Part shown: positions 10,114-21,832 of the stretch, in pieces
How positions within the stretch are numbered: the first letter of the stretch is position 1
Layout: the number at the start of each line of letters is the position of its first letter
Assembly: GCA_026168455.1 (NCBI GenBank)
Contig: CM047431.1
Location: forward strand, 11,691,703 to 11,755,702
DNA length: 64,000 bases
Direction: 5' to 3'
Source: Theocolax elegans
Lineage: Eukaryota > Arthropoda > Insecta > Hymenoptera > Cerocephalidae
The notes under the pieces: model-generated
Told to the model about the DNA's origin: nothing
Seen by the model: the letters and a program-made list of their open reading frames with translations, nothing else
Databases searched by the model: none
Translations under genes and position numbers: made by a program

Positions 10114-13100
10114 TCACCAGTAAACTCGGTTCGCATGGCCACGTATGACCATGTTGCCGGACCAAGTTAACCAGAGGTTCCGAATCTCAACTACACAGGG
10201 ACAGTCGAAGAGTATGTGACTAGAAGTTTGTTCCTCTCCACATTCACATCTCGAATCTTCGCTCAACCCGAATCCGTTCAGGTAAGACTTAAAAGATCCG
10301 TGTCCCGTTAAGAACTGCGATGTGTAGTGGTTAGGCTTTAGCCACCCCTTTCGCATCCTGTCATCAACACTGCTGAAGAACTTGTGTGTCTCTGAACCTT
10401 TGCCCGTGGTATCCCATCTTCTCTGCCATTGCTCCATGATTTGCTTTCGAACTGTATCTTTCTCAATGGCAGTCGGATCTTTCGGGTCTCCACTACGGCT
10501 CCGTTCGATTGGTTCGTCTGACGGTTGGACAACTTCGCTACGTCTGATATGGTAATGAGCCACCCTCTCATCTAACATTAAGTCGATGGGAGGAGAGGCA
10601 GAGATCACCTGAAGTGCCTCGTGGGAGACAGTGCTATACGCTTTCGAAATCCAGACTAGGGTCTTCCTTTGCAAGGTAGCAAGGATTCTCCTGCTGTGAC
10701 TATTAGCCCTGTTCCACCATCCTGCCACACCGTAGGCGACAATTGGGATGAAGAGGCACTTATATATCAGACTGAGGGATCTTTCTTTCATCCCCCAATT
10801 CGCGCCAGAGAGGAGATGTAGTCGACCGAGAAGGTCGAACCACTTTTTCTGCACGTTTTTAACGTGCTGAATGACTCCAAATCTAGGTTCGAACGTGACG
10901 CCCAGGTACTTCATTTCTTTAAGCATACGAATGTCTTGACCTCCCAATTTGACTTTGGGAGGCCTGTTTGAGTCGAGTTTGCCTTTCAATAATATCATTC
11001 CCGATTTGGGAATTGATACTTCCAGTTTGTGTAATTTGCGCCAGTTCTCGACAATGTTCATCATACGCTGCGCCTCTGTTTCAAGGTGACGCCGGCTCTT
11101 GCCTTCGACGATTGTTATAATGTCATCGGCATATGCTATCGAATTAAAGCCAGCGTCGTGAAACTCTTTGAGTAAGGTGTCATAGTCTAAATTCCATCCA
11201 AGTTGACCGAAAATAGACCCCTGTGGGCAACCTTTAGTTACTTCCTTTCGTGCTTCGTCGTACGTAACTCTCATGCACACCGTTCGATCTTGGAAGTAAC
11301 TTTGTATAAGGTTATAGACGTTTGTGGGGCATTGTCTGTCTTTAAGCTGTTTCAAAAGACTAGGCCACCACAGATTGTCGAATGCCCCAGAGATATCGAG
11401 TGGGGACGCTAACACGTAGTTGCACTGGCTTTCCTCTACTATTCGCGTCAGCCTTATAATCGCATCTTCCGTCGACTTTCCTGGTGTAAAACCGTATTGG
11501 TCAGTCGACGTACTAATGTGTGTGCGCTCTGATGTTTGTCCCGACTCCGAGTTCACAGGCTGTTTTAGTCGCTCTATAATGAGCCTTTCCAACGTTTTAC
11601 CCATTATGCTTAGCAAGCATATGGGCCTATATGACTTAACAACCTGCTCATAATTGTCAGGAGCTTTGAGCAACGTTATAAGCATTCCCTCTTTCCATCT
11701 CTTTGGGAAGACACCATACTCGAGACAAGCATTGTATAATTTGTCAATTTCGTCTAGCAATGGAATTGCATTTTTAAGTACCTCCGCTTCAATCCTGTCA
11801 GTACCTGGACTCTTCCCGCTTTTGTTGGTTCGAATTGCTTGAACTATTTCAAGCCGGGTAAATGGAGGTGCCTCACTCGAGATATATTCCTCCAGGCAGG
11901 CCTGTCGGATCTCATGGTGAGCTTCTGTCTCTCCTGATTTGTCATCGTCTGGTACTAACTGTTGAAGCAGAGATTCGCACGTTTCCTTCCAGGTAGTTGT
12001 CGATCCGTTTATTCCTATCACAGTGTTAAGAGCTTTGGTGGTGCTCATCTTGCCCGATACAACTCGGTACGGAAGACTCCATACGTCTTTGTTGCCTTCG
12101 AGTGTGATGTAGCTCCTCCAGCTCCTCTTTCTGGACTTACTTGTTTCAGACTTGTATTCTCTTTTAGCTTTTCTTACATGTTTGAGCGTTTTGTTCTGGA
12201 GTCTTTGCGATCTTGTCTCAGACGTCCCGCTTCTCTTCCTCAGGTAGAGCCATTTCCGTTCGAGTCTTTTTGTTCTACATTTGAGGTGTGTCAGCCGTGG
12301 ATTCCACCATGGAGCAGATTTAGAAAATCGCTTCTTCATGGGGATTGCCTTCTTACAAGCATTAATGATTGATTCTTCGAGTTCGTTGGCGTATATGTCA
12401 ACGTCCTCTTTAGAATTAATCTGCAAGTTCGATAGGCGCGTCTTTTCGACTTTTAGAGCCTCTTTGAAGACTTCCCAGTCCGCTTTTCGGATATTGAAAC
12501 GTGGTTCCATTATCTTTACTTGGCGAGTCGGTTGTCTCTCAAAGTCCAGTGTTATGGAAATAGGTCTATGATCACTCGTACTCCAGTCCTCAACCTTCCA
12601 TTCGGTTATGAGGTGGCTTAGGCTCTTGGTCGCGAGTGTTACGTCTATGAAGGTTTCCCCTCTTACGCTTACACAAGTGGCCTGTTGCCCTTGCCGATTC
12701 ACTACCGTGAGGTTGTGCTCGAGAATAAAGTCCTCAAGTAGTTGTCCTCTGCCATCTCTCATTGGCGAGTCCCACCAGGTAGACTTAGCATTTGCGTCCA
12801 TTGCTATAAGAACCTTTTGGTCTTTAAGCTCGGATAAAATGCGTCTAATCTGCGTCAGATATATCCCTATGGGATCTCTGAATTGGCAGTATAAAGTGAC
12901 CACATAGAAATTGCCAAAGCGACCGCTCACCATTGAGCATACGCAATGGCTGGTGCAGAACTGGGAGATTTGTGTGTACGTGAGGGTACCAGAGCTATAT
13001 AAAATAGCAGCCGAGGGTTTTTCCCTCGGTTTGGTCCCTACTATCGTGCCAATGCTTAGTCCAATCCCCGAGATACATCCTTTAAAGGAGTAAGGTTCTT

Positions 13101-13374
13101 GGACTAGAGCCAAATCTACTCCTGCTCTGACCATGTGTTCGCGAGTTTCGTCAGTGACGTTTCTCGCACGAGCCATGTTTAGCTGGAGGATCTTAACTTT
13201 CAGGCCTCTGATAGAGCTTGGCTCTGTATGAGGCCCGTCCGTACGAGTCCGACTCCTAGCTGAACTTATTTGATCGACAGGGTTTGTGTCCAAGCGTGCT
13301 GCTTTGGAGGGCCCTTTCGTCGATCCACCCTTTCGCTTTCGAAGACGCTGCCGTTCCTTATTGGAAGAGGGCAT
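10114..13374 (-). CDS. R1-clade LINE ORF2: endonuclease and reverse transcriptase
   Basis: Intact 1086-aa frame from an ATG, minus strand. Residues 58-280 are an APE-type endonuclease with N66, E93, D193-N195, D244 and the SDH triad at 267-269. The RT spans about 505-760, with LDISGAF (D660), GCPQGS (715-720) and AYADD (747-751). A C-terminal CCHC motif (C1043, C1045, H1053, C1058) matches the R1 clade. By family knowledge the protein nicks target DNA and primes reverse transcription on the cut end. The stretch after PQGS reads IFGQLGWNLDYD, where R1 relatives usually have a Leu-Gly-Pro-type sequence. No ORF1 accompanies it. The clean frame suggests a fairly young copy; a plain retrotransposon product is the likely reading. 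Confidence 0.9.
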   Translation of the reverse strand: MPSSNKERQRLRKRKGGSTKGPSKAARLDTNPVDQISSARSRTRTDGPHTEPSSIRGLKVKILQLNMARARNVTDETREHMVRAGVDLALVQEPYSFKGCISGIGLSIGTIVGTKPREKPSAAILYSSGTLTYTQISQFCTSHCVCSMVSGRFGNFYVVTLYCQFRDPIGIYLTQIRRILSELKDQKVLIAMDANAKSTWWDSPMRDGRGQLLEDFILEHNLTVVNRQGQQATCVSVRGETFIDVTLATKSLSHLITEWKVEDWSTSDHRPISITLDFERQPTRQVKIMEPRFNIRKADWEVFKEALKVEKTRLSNLQINSKEDVDIYANELEESIINACKKAIPMKKRFSKSAPWWNPRLTHLKCRTKRLERKWLYLRKRSGTSETRSQRLQNKTLKHVRKAKREYKSETSKSRKRSWRSYITLEGNKDVWSLPYRVVSGKMSTTKALNTVIGINGSTTTWKETCESLLQQLVPDDDKSGETEAHHEIRQACLEEYISSEAPPFTRLEIVQAIRTNKSGKSPGTDRIEAEVLKNAIPLLDEIDKLYNACLEYGVFPKRWKEGMLITLLKAPDNYEQVVKSYRPICLLSIMGKTLERLIIERLKQPVNSESGQTSERTHISTSTDQYGFTPGKSTEDAIIRLTRIVEESQCNYVLASPLDISGAFDNLWWPSLLKQLKDRQCPTNVYNLIQSYFQDRTVCMRVTYDEARKEVTKGCPQGSIFGQLGWNLDYDTLLKEFHDAGFNSIAYADDIITIVEGKSRRHLETEAQRMMNIVENWRKLHKLEVSIPKSGMILLKGKLDSNRPPKVKLGGQDIRMLKEMKYLGVTFEPRFGVIQHVKNVQKKWFDLLGRLHLLSGANWGMKERSLSLIYKCLFIPIVAYGVAGWWNRANSHSRRILATLQRKTLVWISKAYSTVSHEALQVISASPPIDLMLDERVAHYHIRRSEVVQPSDEPIERSRSGDPKDPTAIEKDTVRKQIMEQWQRRWDTTGKGSETHKFFSSVDDRMRKGWLKPNHYTSQFLTGHGSFKSYLNGFGLSEDSRCECGEEQTSSHILFDCPCVVEIRNLWLTWSGNMVIRGHANRVYW

Positions 13375-15627
13375 CTTTGATGTTAAGCGCTTGTTAGCGA
13401 ACTTCTCAAGTGCAATTGTCTGTCTCCTAAATAAAAACGTTTAAAAAAGATTTCTAGATACCCTCACAAGTATCGTAAATAGCGTGAAAATACGCGAGTG
13501 CCGGGTCCGTACGGCGGAGAGATTCTTCCTAACACTAAACTTATCGTTTCCTAATATTTTACAATATCTACAACCTTATATATTATATTATCTTACTTTA
13601 AAATCTATCTACACTTACAACTACTCGTCTTTCTGAGACGGAATCTAGAATCTGGTTTCGTGCATTTCTTTTCATTACCCAATGGATATTATTATTTTTG
13701 AGTTTGATTAGATCTTCCAAAGGGTTCAAATAGTGCACTGATGGATAATCATCTTGATTCATATTCCATCGTATAATCTTTATAGAATACTCTCCATAGA
13801 AATCTTTATATTTACATGGCATTAGGCCAATCTCATTATCGCAACCGGGTTACGGCTGATTGCCGCTCCCCAGATATCTATTATTTACAGGATCAATTGC
13901 ATCTCGAGTTTATCTGCATTTGGCAGTTCTTTTATGTACAAGATTCAGGCTAGGTATGGTTGCCTGCCTTTAGCGTCATAATCGGGTGTTTCTCTATGTG
14001 GTACTCTATTGGTAAGACTCGCCTTGGCAAACTGCTCAGGCTTTGGATCGCACTGGAATGGAATAGAGATTCTCCTTAGTTGTCGTTCGAGAATCTCCAC
14101 AGGGTCCACTTAGTACCCATCGACTTCCATGCTTTCGAAATTTCCAAGTGCTAAACTGGTTCAGTTTGAGTTACCCTTACTTCTTGGTCTGTCTCCTCGC
14201 TATCCTTTTATGCTACCTTTGAAAAATCTCCTGAAATGGAAAAACCCACCCTTACGGGCGGGTAATGAGCTCATGTCCGAAGACATGAGTTCTTAGCTTG
14301 GATAGTCTGGAGGCTGCCATAAGGGAGCCCACCTCTTAACTGAGTGATTGAAAGGCTAACTTCTTCTCGAGGGCCTTCGGCGAACCTACTAACCCTTGCT
14401 TAAAGAAATCGACCTGTACTTGGTTGTTCAACCCTACATTGTGCTTCGGAGGTTCCTTGCTTTTGGGAGCTGCTATGACTCCGGCCGAGGCCCTTTACCC
14501 ACAGTGGTGGACCCATCACTTGCTAGGCGATAGGCGGAAATTTATTATCTACCCGAGTAAACCCGAGTTACCTGGACCATTTTCAAGAAACAACTTTCTG
14601 CACAATGTTGGTTTCGCCCTTTCGAGGCGTGTGGAACGTATTCCTAAGGAATTTCCCCTCAGTTGATCTCCTGCTTTGGCTTGCCAGAGACTGAGTTGAG
14701 TCCTTAAGGTACGTTGAACTCCACAATGATTTTCGAAGGCATTTTTAGGCTGTTCCCACCCCGGTATACACCGAGTCGGAACAATATAAAAGAGTCCGGC
14801 CAAATGGGTTTTCGACTACACTCACTTTCGACAATAGTGTAGTCGGCATGATCAGGCTCGGAGTTTAACGCTCTTAATGTCTTCTCGTGCGAGTTATGGT
14901 GCATCGAACCTACGTAAGGAAACGTCGGGAGAAATACATTTAAAAGCCTGGAAGGCTTCCCGTCATTCGATAACACACCTCTGTGAGACATCTCGGCAGT
15001 TGCGGTCTGGGGTAAGGTCTTCCATGACCGCGGTCGCTCTGATGAATTGTATAGTCGCCAACGGCATGTGTTCAATAACCAAGTGTATAGTATATCGAAC
15101 ACATAGCATGTTGGACAGTTGATCGCCAACACAGGCTCAGCGAAACAACACAACTTCGAGGCGCACTAGTGGCAATCCTCTTCCTCCAGTATCGCAGGAG
15201 GTAAAATTCGAACTCTCGGAACTGGGGGCCGAGTTACTCACCCTCTCCCAACTCAGGAAATCTGAGAACAGGATTCCGCCAAGTGCGCCAAAGAGACAAT
15301 TAGATAATTCTAATTTCTCGTGGAATATTATCCACACAGGTATGCGTGCGCAGGAAGACACAGAGAGTCGTTAACCTGTGGCCGCCAGGCTGCAGGGCGA
15401 AGCCGCGAGATTTCAAGTTTGAACGCGATGCATTTAAAAACTAAGTTAATAGCTTTTCGCCGAATTTAACGCAGTCTAGTGGGGATATCGATACGACAAG
15501 TTTAAAAGCGCAGTGCGCTATTGCTCGCGAGCTTATTGACCTCTGACACTCTTAAAGTGCGTTTCATTCATATGTACTGCTCCATCGAATTGATTCAGTA
15601 AATTATATTCAATTCATTTAACTTGAT
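13375..15627 (-). other. LINE 5' region and junction with gag, no gene seen
   Basis: About 2.2 kb without a convincing frame. On the plus strand two adjacent hairpins are visible: CCCACCC/GGGCGGG with a TTAC loop (14245-14263, one mismatch) and CTCATGTC/GACATGAG with a CGAA loop (14270-14289). Sequence 15175-15297 matches the 3' UTR repeat region of the same element (8988-9112). The stretch 15300-15627 may be LINE end or gag-flanking sequence. Confidence 0.5.
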
Positions 15628-17317
15628 TTAATTATTTTCTTCACCACACCTAGCCCAATAATTGTTCATAACATCTACCTTCGCCGGATTCAGCTTGTCT
15701 TTCGACCCTACTGCACCCTGTTCATTTTCTTCCACCTTAGCCACCTTACCTTTTACTCTCGGCCCTTGGTATGCGGCTTCTGGAATCCAAGTTTTTTCTT
15801 TAGGTGGCGGAGGAACGTAACGGTTGTCTAATTCCTTCTTCCGTTCGTATTTTCTCCCCCACTTCTCAATATCGTCCAAACTATCGAGATATTCGTTTTC
15901 CATTGCCTTACGATACTCCGGCAACAGATTACGAAATATTAATGGGACCAGCTGACATTCCGACGGCGGTTTCTTAAAATGCCCTACTATTAATCTAATA
16001 CACAATAAATAACTAGCTATATCTTCTCCCTTTGCTTGAGTCCTTCTACGCAATTCTTCCATGATATCCTCTCTATCTAATATTCCCATGAATCTATGCC
16101 TGAATGCGCGTTTAAACTCTTTAAGCGTCTTAATCTTTTCCTTTACTGATCGAAACCACCTAACCGCGGTTTTCGATAGCGTACAAGGAATCGCGCTTAG
16201 GAACTCTCTATCACAATACGCTGTTCCTTCATAGCAAACTTGAAGTTGAGCCAAGTACTCCTCCGGACCCTCCTTACCTTCGCCAGAAAAGTGGATTTTC
16301 CAGTTTTGCAGCATTTTTACACACTGCATACTGCGCAACTGATTTACTCCGCTCTGACGTTGGCTGGTTTTATTAGACCTCGGAGTTTCCCAGACTCCCT
16401 CATTATCACTATTTCCGCTCATATCTGTCCCAACTAACTCCCTATCCTGATTCTGATCTATCTGTCTACGCATTAACTTTTTCTCTTTATGAACTCTCCT
16501 ACTTTTGCATATTTCCCCTTCTGAACTACTACCTGTATCGGTTTCCTCAACATAATAAATTCTTTTCGCCTTATTGTATAAAAACTCGCCCTTTGAGAAA
16601 CCTAACTTCTTTGGCCCTAAGTTATTACATCGCTTGGGAGTAGATTCTCTTTTTCTCGACCCTAATTCGTCCGCACTACCATTTGTCACTTTACGCTTTG
16701 ATTCTTCTACTAATGAATTCTTTAATTCACTATATTCCGTTAAATCCCTACTAGTATTATTATCTCCCTCTGTTTCAACCCTTTCTGGTTGACCTAACTC
16801 TTCTACCTGTTTGCTAGCTTGCAAGTTTTGCAACCTTGCATCTACTATTTTTATCAACGCGCTCTCTAACTGATTACCCATAACCTCCCTAATAATGTCG
16901 GTTACTAATATCTTCAAACTCCCTACATCTATGTTACTCCCTACTACTTCGCCTCTGTCCGCAGTTACCGTTTCCTTTGGTTTCCCGTTCGATTCCTTTA
17001 TTTGTTTCCCTTTTCTATTACATTCCCCTTTTCACTATTTTCCTTACTATTCTCATTAATGGGTTGTTCTACTTCTGTTTCACCTGCCTTTGTCGGTATT
17101 TCCCCCTCCCCTTCGTCATCCGTATACCACGGTACGTTAAGTTAACATCTATTTTCCTACAGTCCGCCCTTAATAACCTATCTTTTAATGTCCCAAATGA
17201 CCCTACTGTGCTTAACCCTTGTTTTTCCAATAACTCCTTTATTAGTTTCGGGTCTATTTTTGAAATCTTTCTAGATAATTCCCTCGCCCCTGTAGACTGT
17301 TTAAGGATATTTTCCAT
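15628..17317 (-). pseudogene. Ty3/gypsy-type gag with N-terminal SAP-like domain, frameshifted
   Basis: The first frame (17317-17069, ATG start) has a SAP-like helix-turn-helix, with DPKLIKELLEKQG and FGTLKDRLLRA. Such domains occur at the N-terminus of some insect gypsy gag proteins. A second frame, open from about 17015 to 15628, is one base off. It carries an acidic, charged region and then a retrotransposon gag domain from about WKIHFSGEGKEG to ENEYLDSLDDIEKWG. It ends with ARCGEENN just before the LINE insertion. The first TTG of the second frame (16917) is unlikely to be a true start. Zinc knuckles follow beyond the insertion (8460-8286). The shift may be decay or a frameshift site; decay is more likely. 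Confidence 0.75.
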
Positions 17318-18370
17318 CCGTTCCTTGTGACTACCATTTTACTAAATTATGATACCACAAAAGCAACAAAGCCAAAATACTACAAACAACCGAGAGAATA
17401 ACTTAAAAAAAAAACGAACAAAAAAAAATAAAAATGACTTTAATATAAAGCTTTCCCTTAATCAAACCCAGCGATCTTAATTCCCCCGTAAACTGAGCCT
17501 CGCGCCAAATAAATAAATTTTCCCTAGACCCCACTTTAAATTACGATCAAAGAAAAAGAAATAAAAAGTGCACATCCGCTATATACATATAAATAAATAT
17601 TGACCAATATAAATAAATATTAAAATATATAAATAAATATAAATTATAATTATTATATTCTGGAAATTACCGTTTTGTATATCTTCCTAAAAAAATGGAG
17701 AAAAAAAAAATCCTTATTACAATGGCTGGTAAAACAAAAAAAATATATCTCCTTGTGGTGTCCTCACGTCCAACTCCTGATTGCTTTTACAAATAGTCAA
17801 TTCCAATTCATTTATTCCAAATTACAAAATAATATATATACATCCCAAATATCAGAAAATAACACAATAAATAAAGTAAATTATTATCTCCCAACTATTT
17901 TTTTTTATTTGGCACGAGGCGATGTCACTGTCTACTGCAAAAATTGTTAAATTGTCGAATAAAAGTTTTATTAACTTTGATTCAACAATCAACAAATCAC
18001 CTATAAAATAGCAGCAGCCCACAAAAGCCGCTTGCAAAACAGGTGATAACAACAGACAGCAACAACAATAATTATTACAATAATAATAAAAAATAAAATA
18101 ATATGTCAGTTTATCTCCCACTAGAATCGGTAATTATTAAATTTCAACGCGGCCAGTTAATCGTTAAAATGGCAGCAATCGAATTTACAATTTTCCAAAA
18201 TGGCGTAACCGACTCCGAAAATTTCTCTCTCTCTCGACCCCACTGAGAAATTTTTAAAATACTCCCTAAAATATTCGTTAATTATCAACTTCCGCCGATG
18301 TACAAAAAAACCGTTAAATTTGCTAACAAACGAAAACAATTTATTCAACAAATGTACAATAAAAAATACA
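17318..18370 (-). other. Leader between primer-binding site and gag
   Basis: About 1 kb of AT-rich, non-coding sequence with A-runs and short TAAATA-type repeats (17580-17640). It occupies the leader position of the LTR element. No gene seen. Confidence 0.6.
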
Positions 18371-18382
18371 CGTTGGGCGCCA
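18371..18382 (-). other. Primer-binding site of the LTR element
   Basis: On the minus strand TGGCGCCCAACG starts two bases after the LTR end (TATCACA). TGGCGCC at this distance is the usual tRNA primer-binding position of retroelements. It defines the LTR boundary at 18385. Confidence 0.7.
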
Positions 18383-18384
18383 AA

Positions 18385-19841
18385 TGTGATACTGGTTCAT
18401 AATTCCTTAAATAAGAAAATTATTTAAATAAAATTACTTCCGGATCCAGACATCATCGAAGAAAACAAAAAAAAATAATATTAATTTATTCGTCCTTATC
18501 ACCCGGTGGACTCACCCAGAGGAAGTTCCGTTGAATAAAATAATAGTTCCGGATGCCTATTAAACCGCGATAACGAATATTAACACTCGAACAAAAATAT
18601 AGATATATAAAATTATATTACGGGATCTAATAGTAGATCCCGTGGCACCACTAACCACGAGAGAGAGAACGTTGATTTCAAATTAATCAAATAAATTATT
18701 TAATTTAGTAAGAAAACGCGCACTGAATTTATTATTATTGTCCCCACTGATACATAAATCAATTATTATATTAATAATTAAAAATAACTCACCAATGCGA
18801 TGTAATAAAATCAATATAAAAATCATCATAATACAAATAAGATTCTCGGATACTATTCCGTTTGAAGATATATATATATATATATATATTTCTAGAATAA
18901 TTATTCCTCCGTATTGTTATGTTTAATTACTCTCCTCAAGATCTGCTAATTATTACTTCTAACCACACTTAAAAATCTCCTTATTAGATAGAATCCCGGA
19001 AAACAAACTCTGTGATTAATCTATATAATCTGAAATACACTACTGGTTTTTTCGATCGATAGGATCAGAAAAGAACAACACTGTATTTGGCGATTGATAG
19101 GATCAGAATAACAATACTGTATTTGGCGATCGATAGGATCAGATCGGCGAGGATCCATTTTCCGAACCACGCCAGACTTCTTCCCCGAATTTCTATCTCC
19201 CTCAACTCCTAATATCCCTATCTGTTCTCTCTCTCGTTACCTATGAGGGATACGGCAATATTATAATTCTCCAACCCTTCCATATCCGTCACAGGTGTAA
19301 TAAAGCTACCCGTATTTACCCTACTATAGATAAAAATGACAAGTTATCATTGTCCCAACTAGTATTTCGACTTTCCGTATTTAAGGTAATTACAGTCATA
19401 TAATGTAATATGCTGTTATATGTACCCATACGGAAGTCTTATCTCTAATAAAATCATCTATTGATTGGTTCAATAGATCACTAAATTATTCTCTAGTTAA
19501 CAGCGCGAAATTCAAATATAAATTTATCTCCTTACTATTATACAGATGTTCCCCCACTATCCGTGTTCCGAATTCCCTAGACAATATGCGTGCGATCCCC
19601 GTATCGATACGAGCGCGGACCGCGTGTTCAGTGTGCGCGCGCTTGAATCTAGATCGATTCAAGATGGCAACAACTGAGCGCGGGCCGGCACGTAAACAAC
19701 GTGCCTCGCGACCGTTTCCCCGGGTGTGCGCGATCCCCACCGTCGAGAATAGTACCCGGGTACTACCGCGGAGTGGTGCGCGAACGTGCACGCACCAGCA
19801 ACGACTCTCCAGGCGACGCCCAGTGATGTTGCTACATCACA
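18385..19841 (-). mobile_element. 5' LTR, complete (1457 bp)
   Basis: The ends are TGTGAT and ATCACA, a short inverted repeat, with the primer-binding site just inside. A (TA)n tract at about 18868-18890 lies within it. The 19486-19849 frames mirror those in the other LTR and are not genes. Confidence 0.8.
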
Positions 19842-21828
19842 CGTTATAACTTAAAAATATATTGTACTGTTGCACTTTTGATTCTTAACGAGTCGTTTCC
19901 GTAGTGCAACGTTGCATTGTGGCTTACAACAAATAAATAATACTATTGAATAATTATTATCCCGTAACATTTTTAATTATTTGGGCGCCAGTTATCGGTA
20001 AAACTAACATCAAGCCGTTGTAGGAATTTGGATATTTTACTCGGGTTATAATCAATCTCTTCAATTTAACATAACAATTATCAAAACTTTAATTATCATT
20101 AATTTTATATACAATAATTACAAACGCTTTCAGAATTCCCGCTGACTTATTCTTCAATATATTATGTACGAGTTAACACACGCAATTCAGTAATTCGTCG
20201 CGAAACGCTAAAGAAAATATAATAATAAATTCGGGTTTGATTTGATCACTACCGCTAATCCTCGTACCGTTTCACTAAATCGATCAAATTGTCTATCTTT
20301 ACGCGGCTATTCTCTTTTACAGTAATTACGGAACGTTCTATTATTTCACTCACATACCTTACAACAACACTGTACGTTCTCACTCACCGCAAGTCGAAAA
20401 TTCTCCTTTTACGAATTGTCTAACTCTCTTCTGACGTGATATCTAACCCTAGATTTTCGGGTATCTCTCGCTACGCTAATCGTCCGATAGCTTCTCAATC
20501 GCCTCAATATTGCAACTTTCTTTCCACTCTCAACAGATCTCAAAATGGCTTCTTTGTTTGCTAGCTTTCTCACAACACGTCTGTACTATATGGCGGTTGG
20601 GGAAGGAGTCTCGTCCTTCTCCGATTCGTATTATCTGCTAATGATAGTGGAGCTAGTTGTTCTCCCTTTCTGCTATCATATCCGCCAGATCGGTGGTAGT
20701 ATGCGTACCGATAACCGTCCGTAGCGCCACCTATTTTCCTTCCAATTCCGCTAGTGTACGTTCGCCATTTTATTTTATCCGCTATCTGTACATATCCGCC
20801 AACGCCTCCACTAATGCACCAGGACAGCTGTCTATCTCCTTTCCTCTTACATTGGTACGTATGAATATCAGCCCGTTCGTAGTCGTTCCCCCTCCGGTGC
20901 GCCGCTCTCACCTATACTCAACGTGCGCGTGCAGTGTGCGCGCCGTCACTCTCTTACTAGACACACGCGATCAACATCTCTCTATCTCTCTCGGATATTC
21001 TTACGGTGTCGCCACGGGATGGTGTATCCGATTGATATACACGCGCTACTTGTACGCAGTCTGTCCGGTGCTACGTGTTATCGTTAACCGCCAATCCTTC
21101 CCTTGTATCCATCATCCTCAACAAACCGAAATATTCCCTATTATTATCACGTAAACTCTCATTCACGATTTCCCGGTAATGAGAGTGGCTCGGGCCAGTA
21201 TTTACGAACTACCGCAGTCCTAACCTCACCTGTCACTTTTCTACATCCATCTCTCTCACACCATCTCATCTCTTTCCATCGAATTCCCAATCACTTCAGA
21301 ATTAATTATTTTCTTAATTAATTAAGTGAGGCTTGCCTCACAATTTGTTAATAAATAGTATCTTTACCAGCAATCGTAAAACATAAAACGTCCTGTGTGT
21401 ATTAAAATCCATCGTAAAATTACTATATTTTTATCCGTGAATTGGTATTTGTATATAGCTTCATACAATTTTTAATATTCGTCAATTATCACGATTTTAT
21501 ATGCTTTTAACAATCATTAAACTATTAATTTTTATTTTTTTACGATATTTCTCTAATCAATATAGCATGTACAATTTTAAAAATATTTTAGTAAATGCTG
21601 TGGCTTTAAAATATTACTTAAATTCAAAAAGAGTAAAAAAATTATTATTAAAAAAAACGTAAATGTAATATTTTTTAAGCTGTTATATAAAAGTTTTATA
21701 ATACAGTTGCAGGTATATGTCATTCCATAAATAAATTAACTCTTTAACGTCTCCCTGATACGTATCTCCTACCTACGCTATAATTCATGACTGTGTGAAG
21801 TAAATCTTAGTTACTACATTAATTGTCT
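19842..21828. other. No gene recognised
   Basis: Mixed AT-rich sequence with a GC-richer stretch (20560-21240). A TGGCGCCC motif on the minus strand at 19983-19990 resembles an LTR-element primer-binding site. No matching LTR end next to it was found, so another decayed LTR element is possible but not shown. Confidence 0.4.
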
Positions 21829-21832
21829 TTAA

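Larger units (their letters stand above)
8475..15300 (-). mobile_element. R1-clade LINE inserted in the LTR element
   Basis: One intact ORF2 (10114-13374, minus) is flanked by long untranslated sequence: about 1.6 kb on the 3' side with a tandem repeat and about 2 kb on the 5' side. Both boundaries are estimates. Gag sequence resumes at 8460 on one side and ends near 15628 on the other, and no target duplication could be read with confidence. I saw no ORF1 with zinc knuckles, although R1-clade elements normally have one. Confidence 0.7.
6742..19841 (-). mobile_element. Gag-only LTR retrotransposon interrupted by an R1-clade LINE
   Basis: Two direct LTR copies (18385-19841 complete, 6727-7711 truncated) flank a minus-strand interior. 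Its order is primer-binding site, gag, zinc knuckle, a short tail and a polypurine tract next to the 3' LTR. No RT, RNase H or integrase was found in the element's own sequence. The only pol-like frame, 10114-13374, belongs to the inserted LINE. About 7 kb of the 13.1 kb is that insert. This is a non-autonomous, gag-bearing LTR element. Confidence 0.7.

Noticed and set aside
20570..21154. Possible host coding region in the GC-richer stretch
   Set aside because: Frames on both strands overlap, none has a domain and none is clearly spliced. More likely LTR-like or intergenic sequence.
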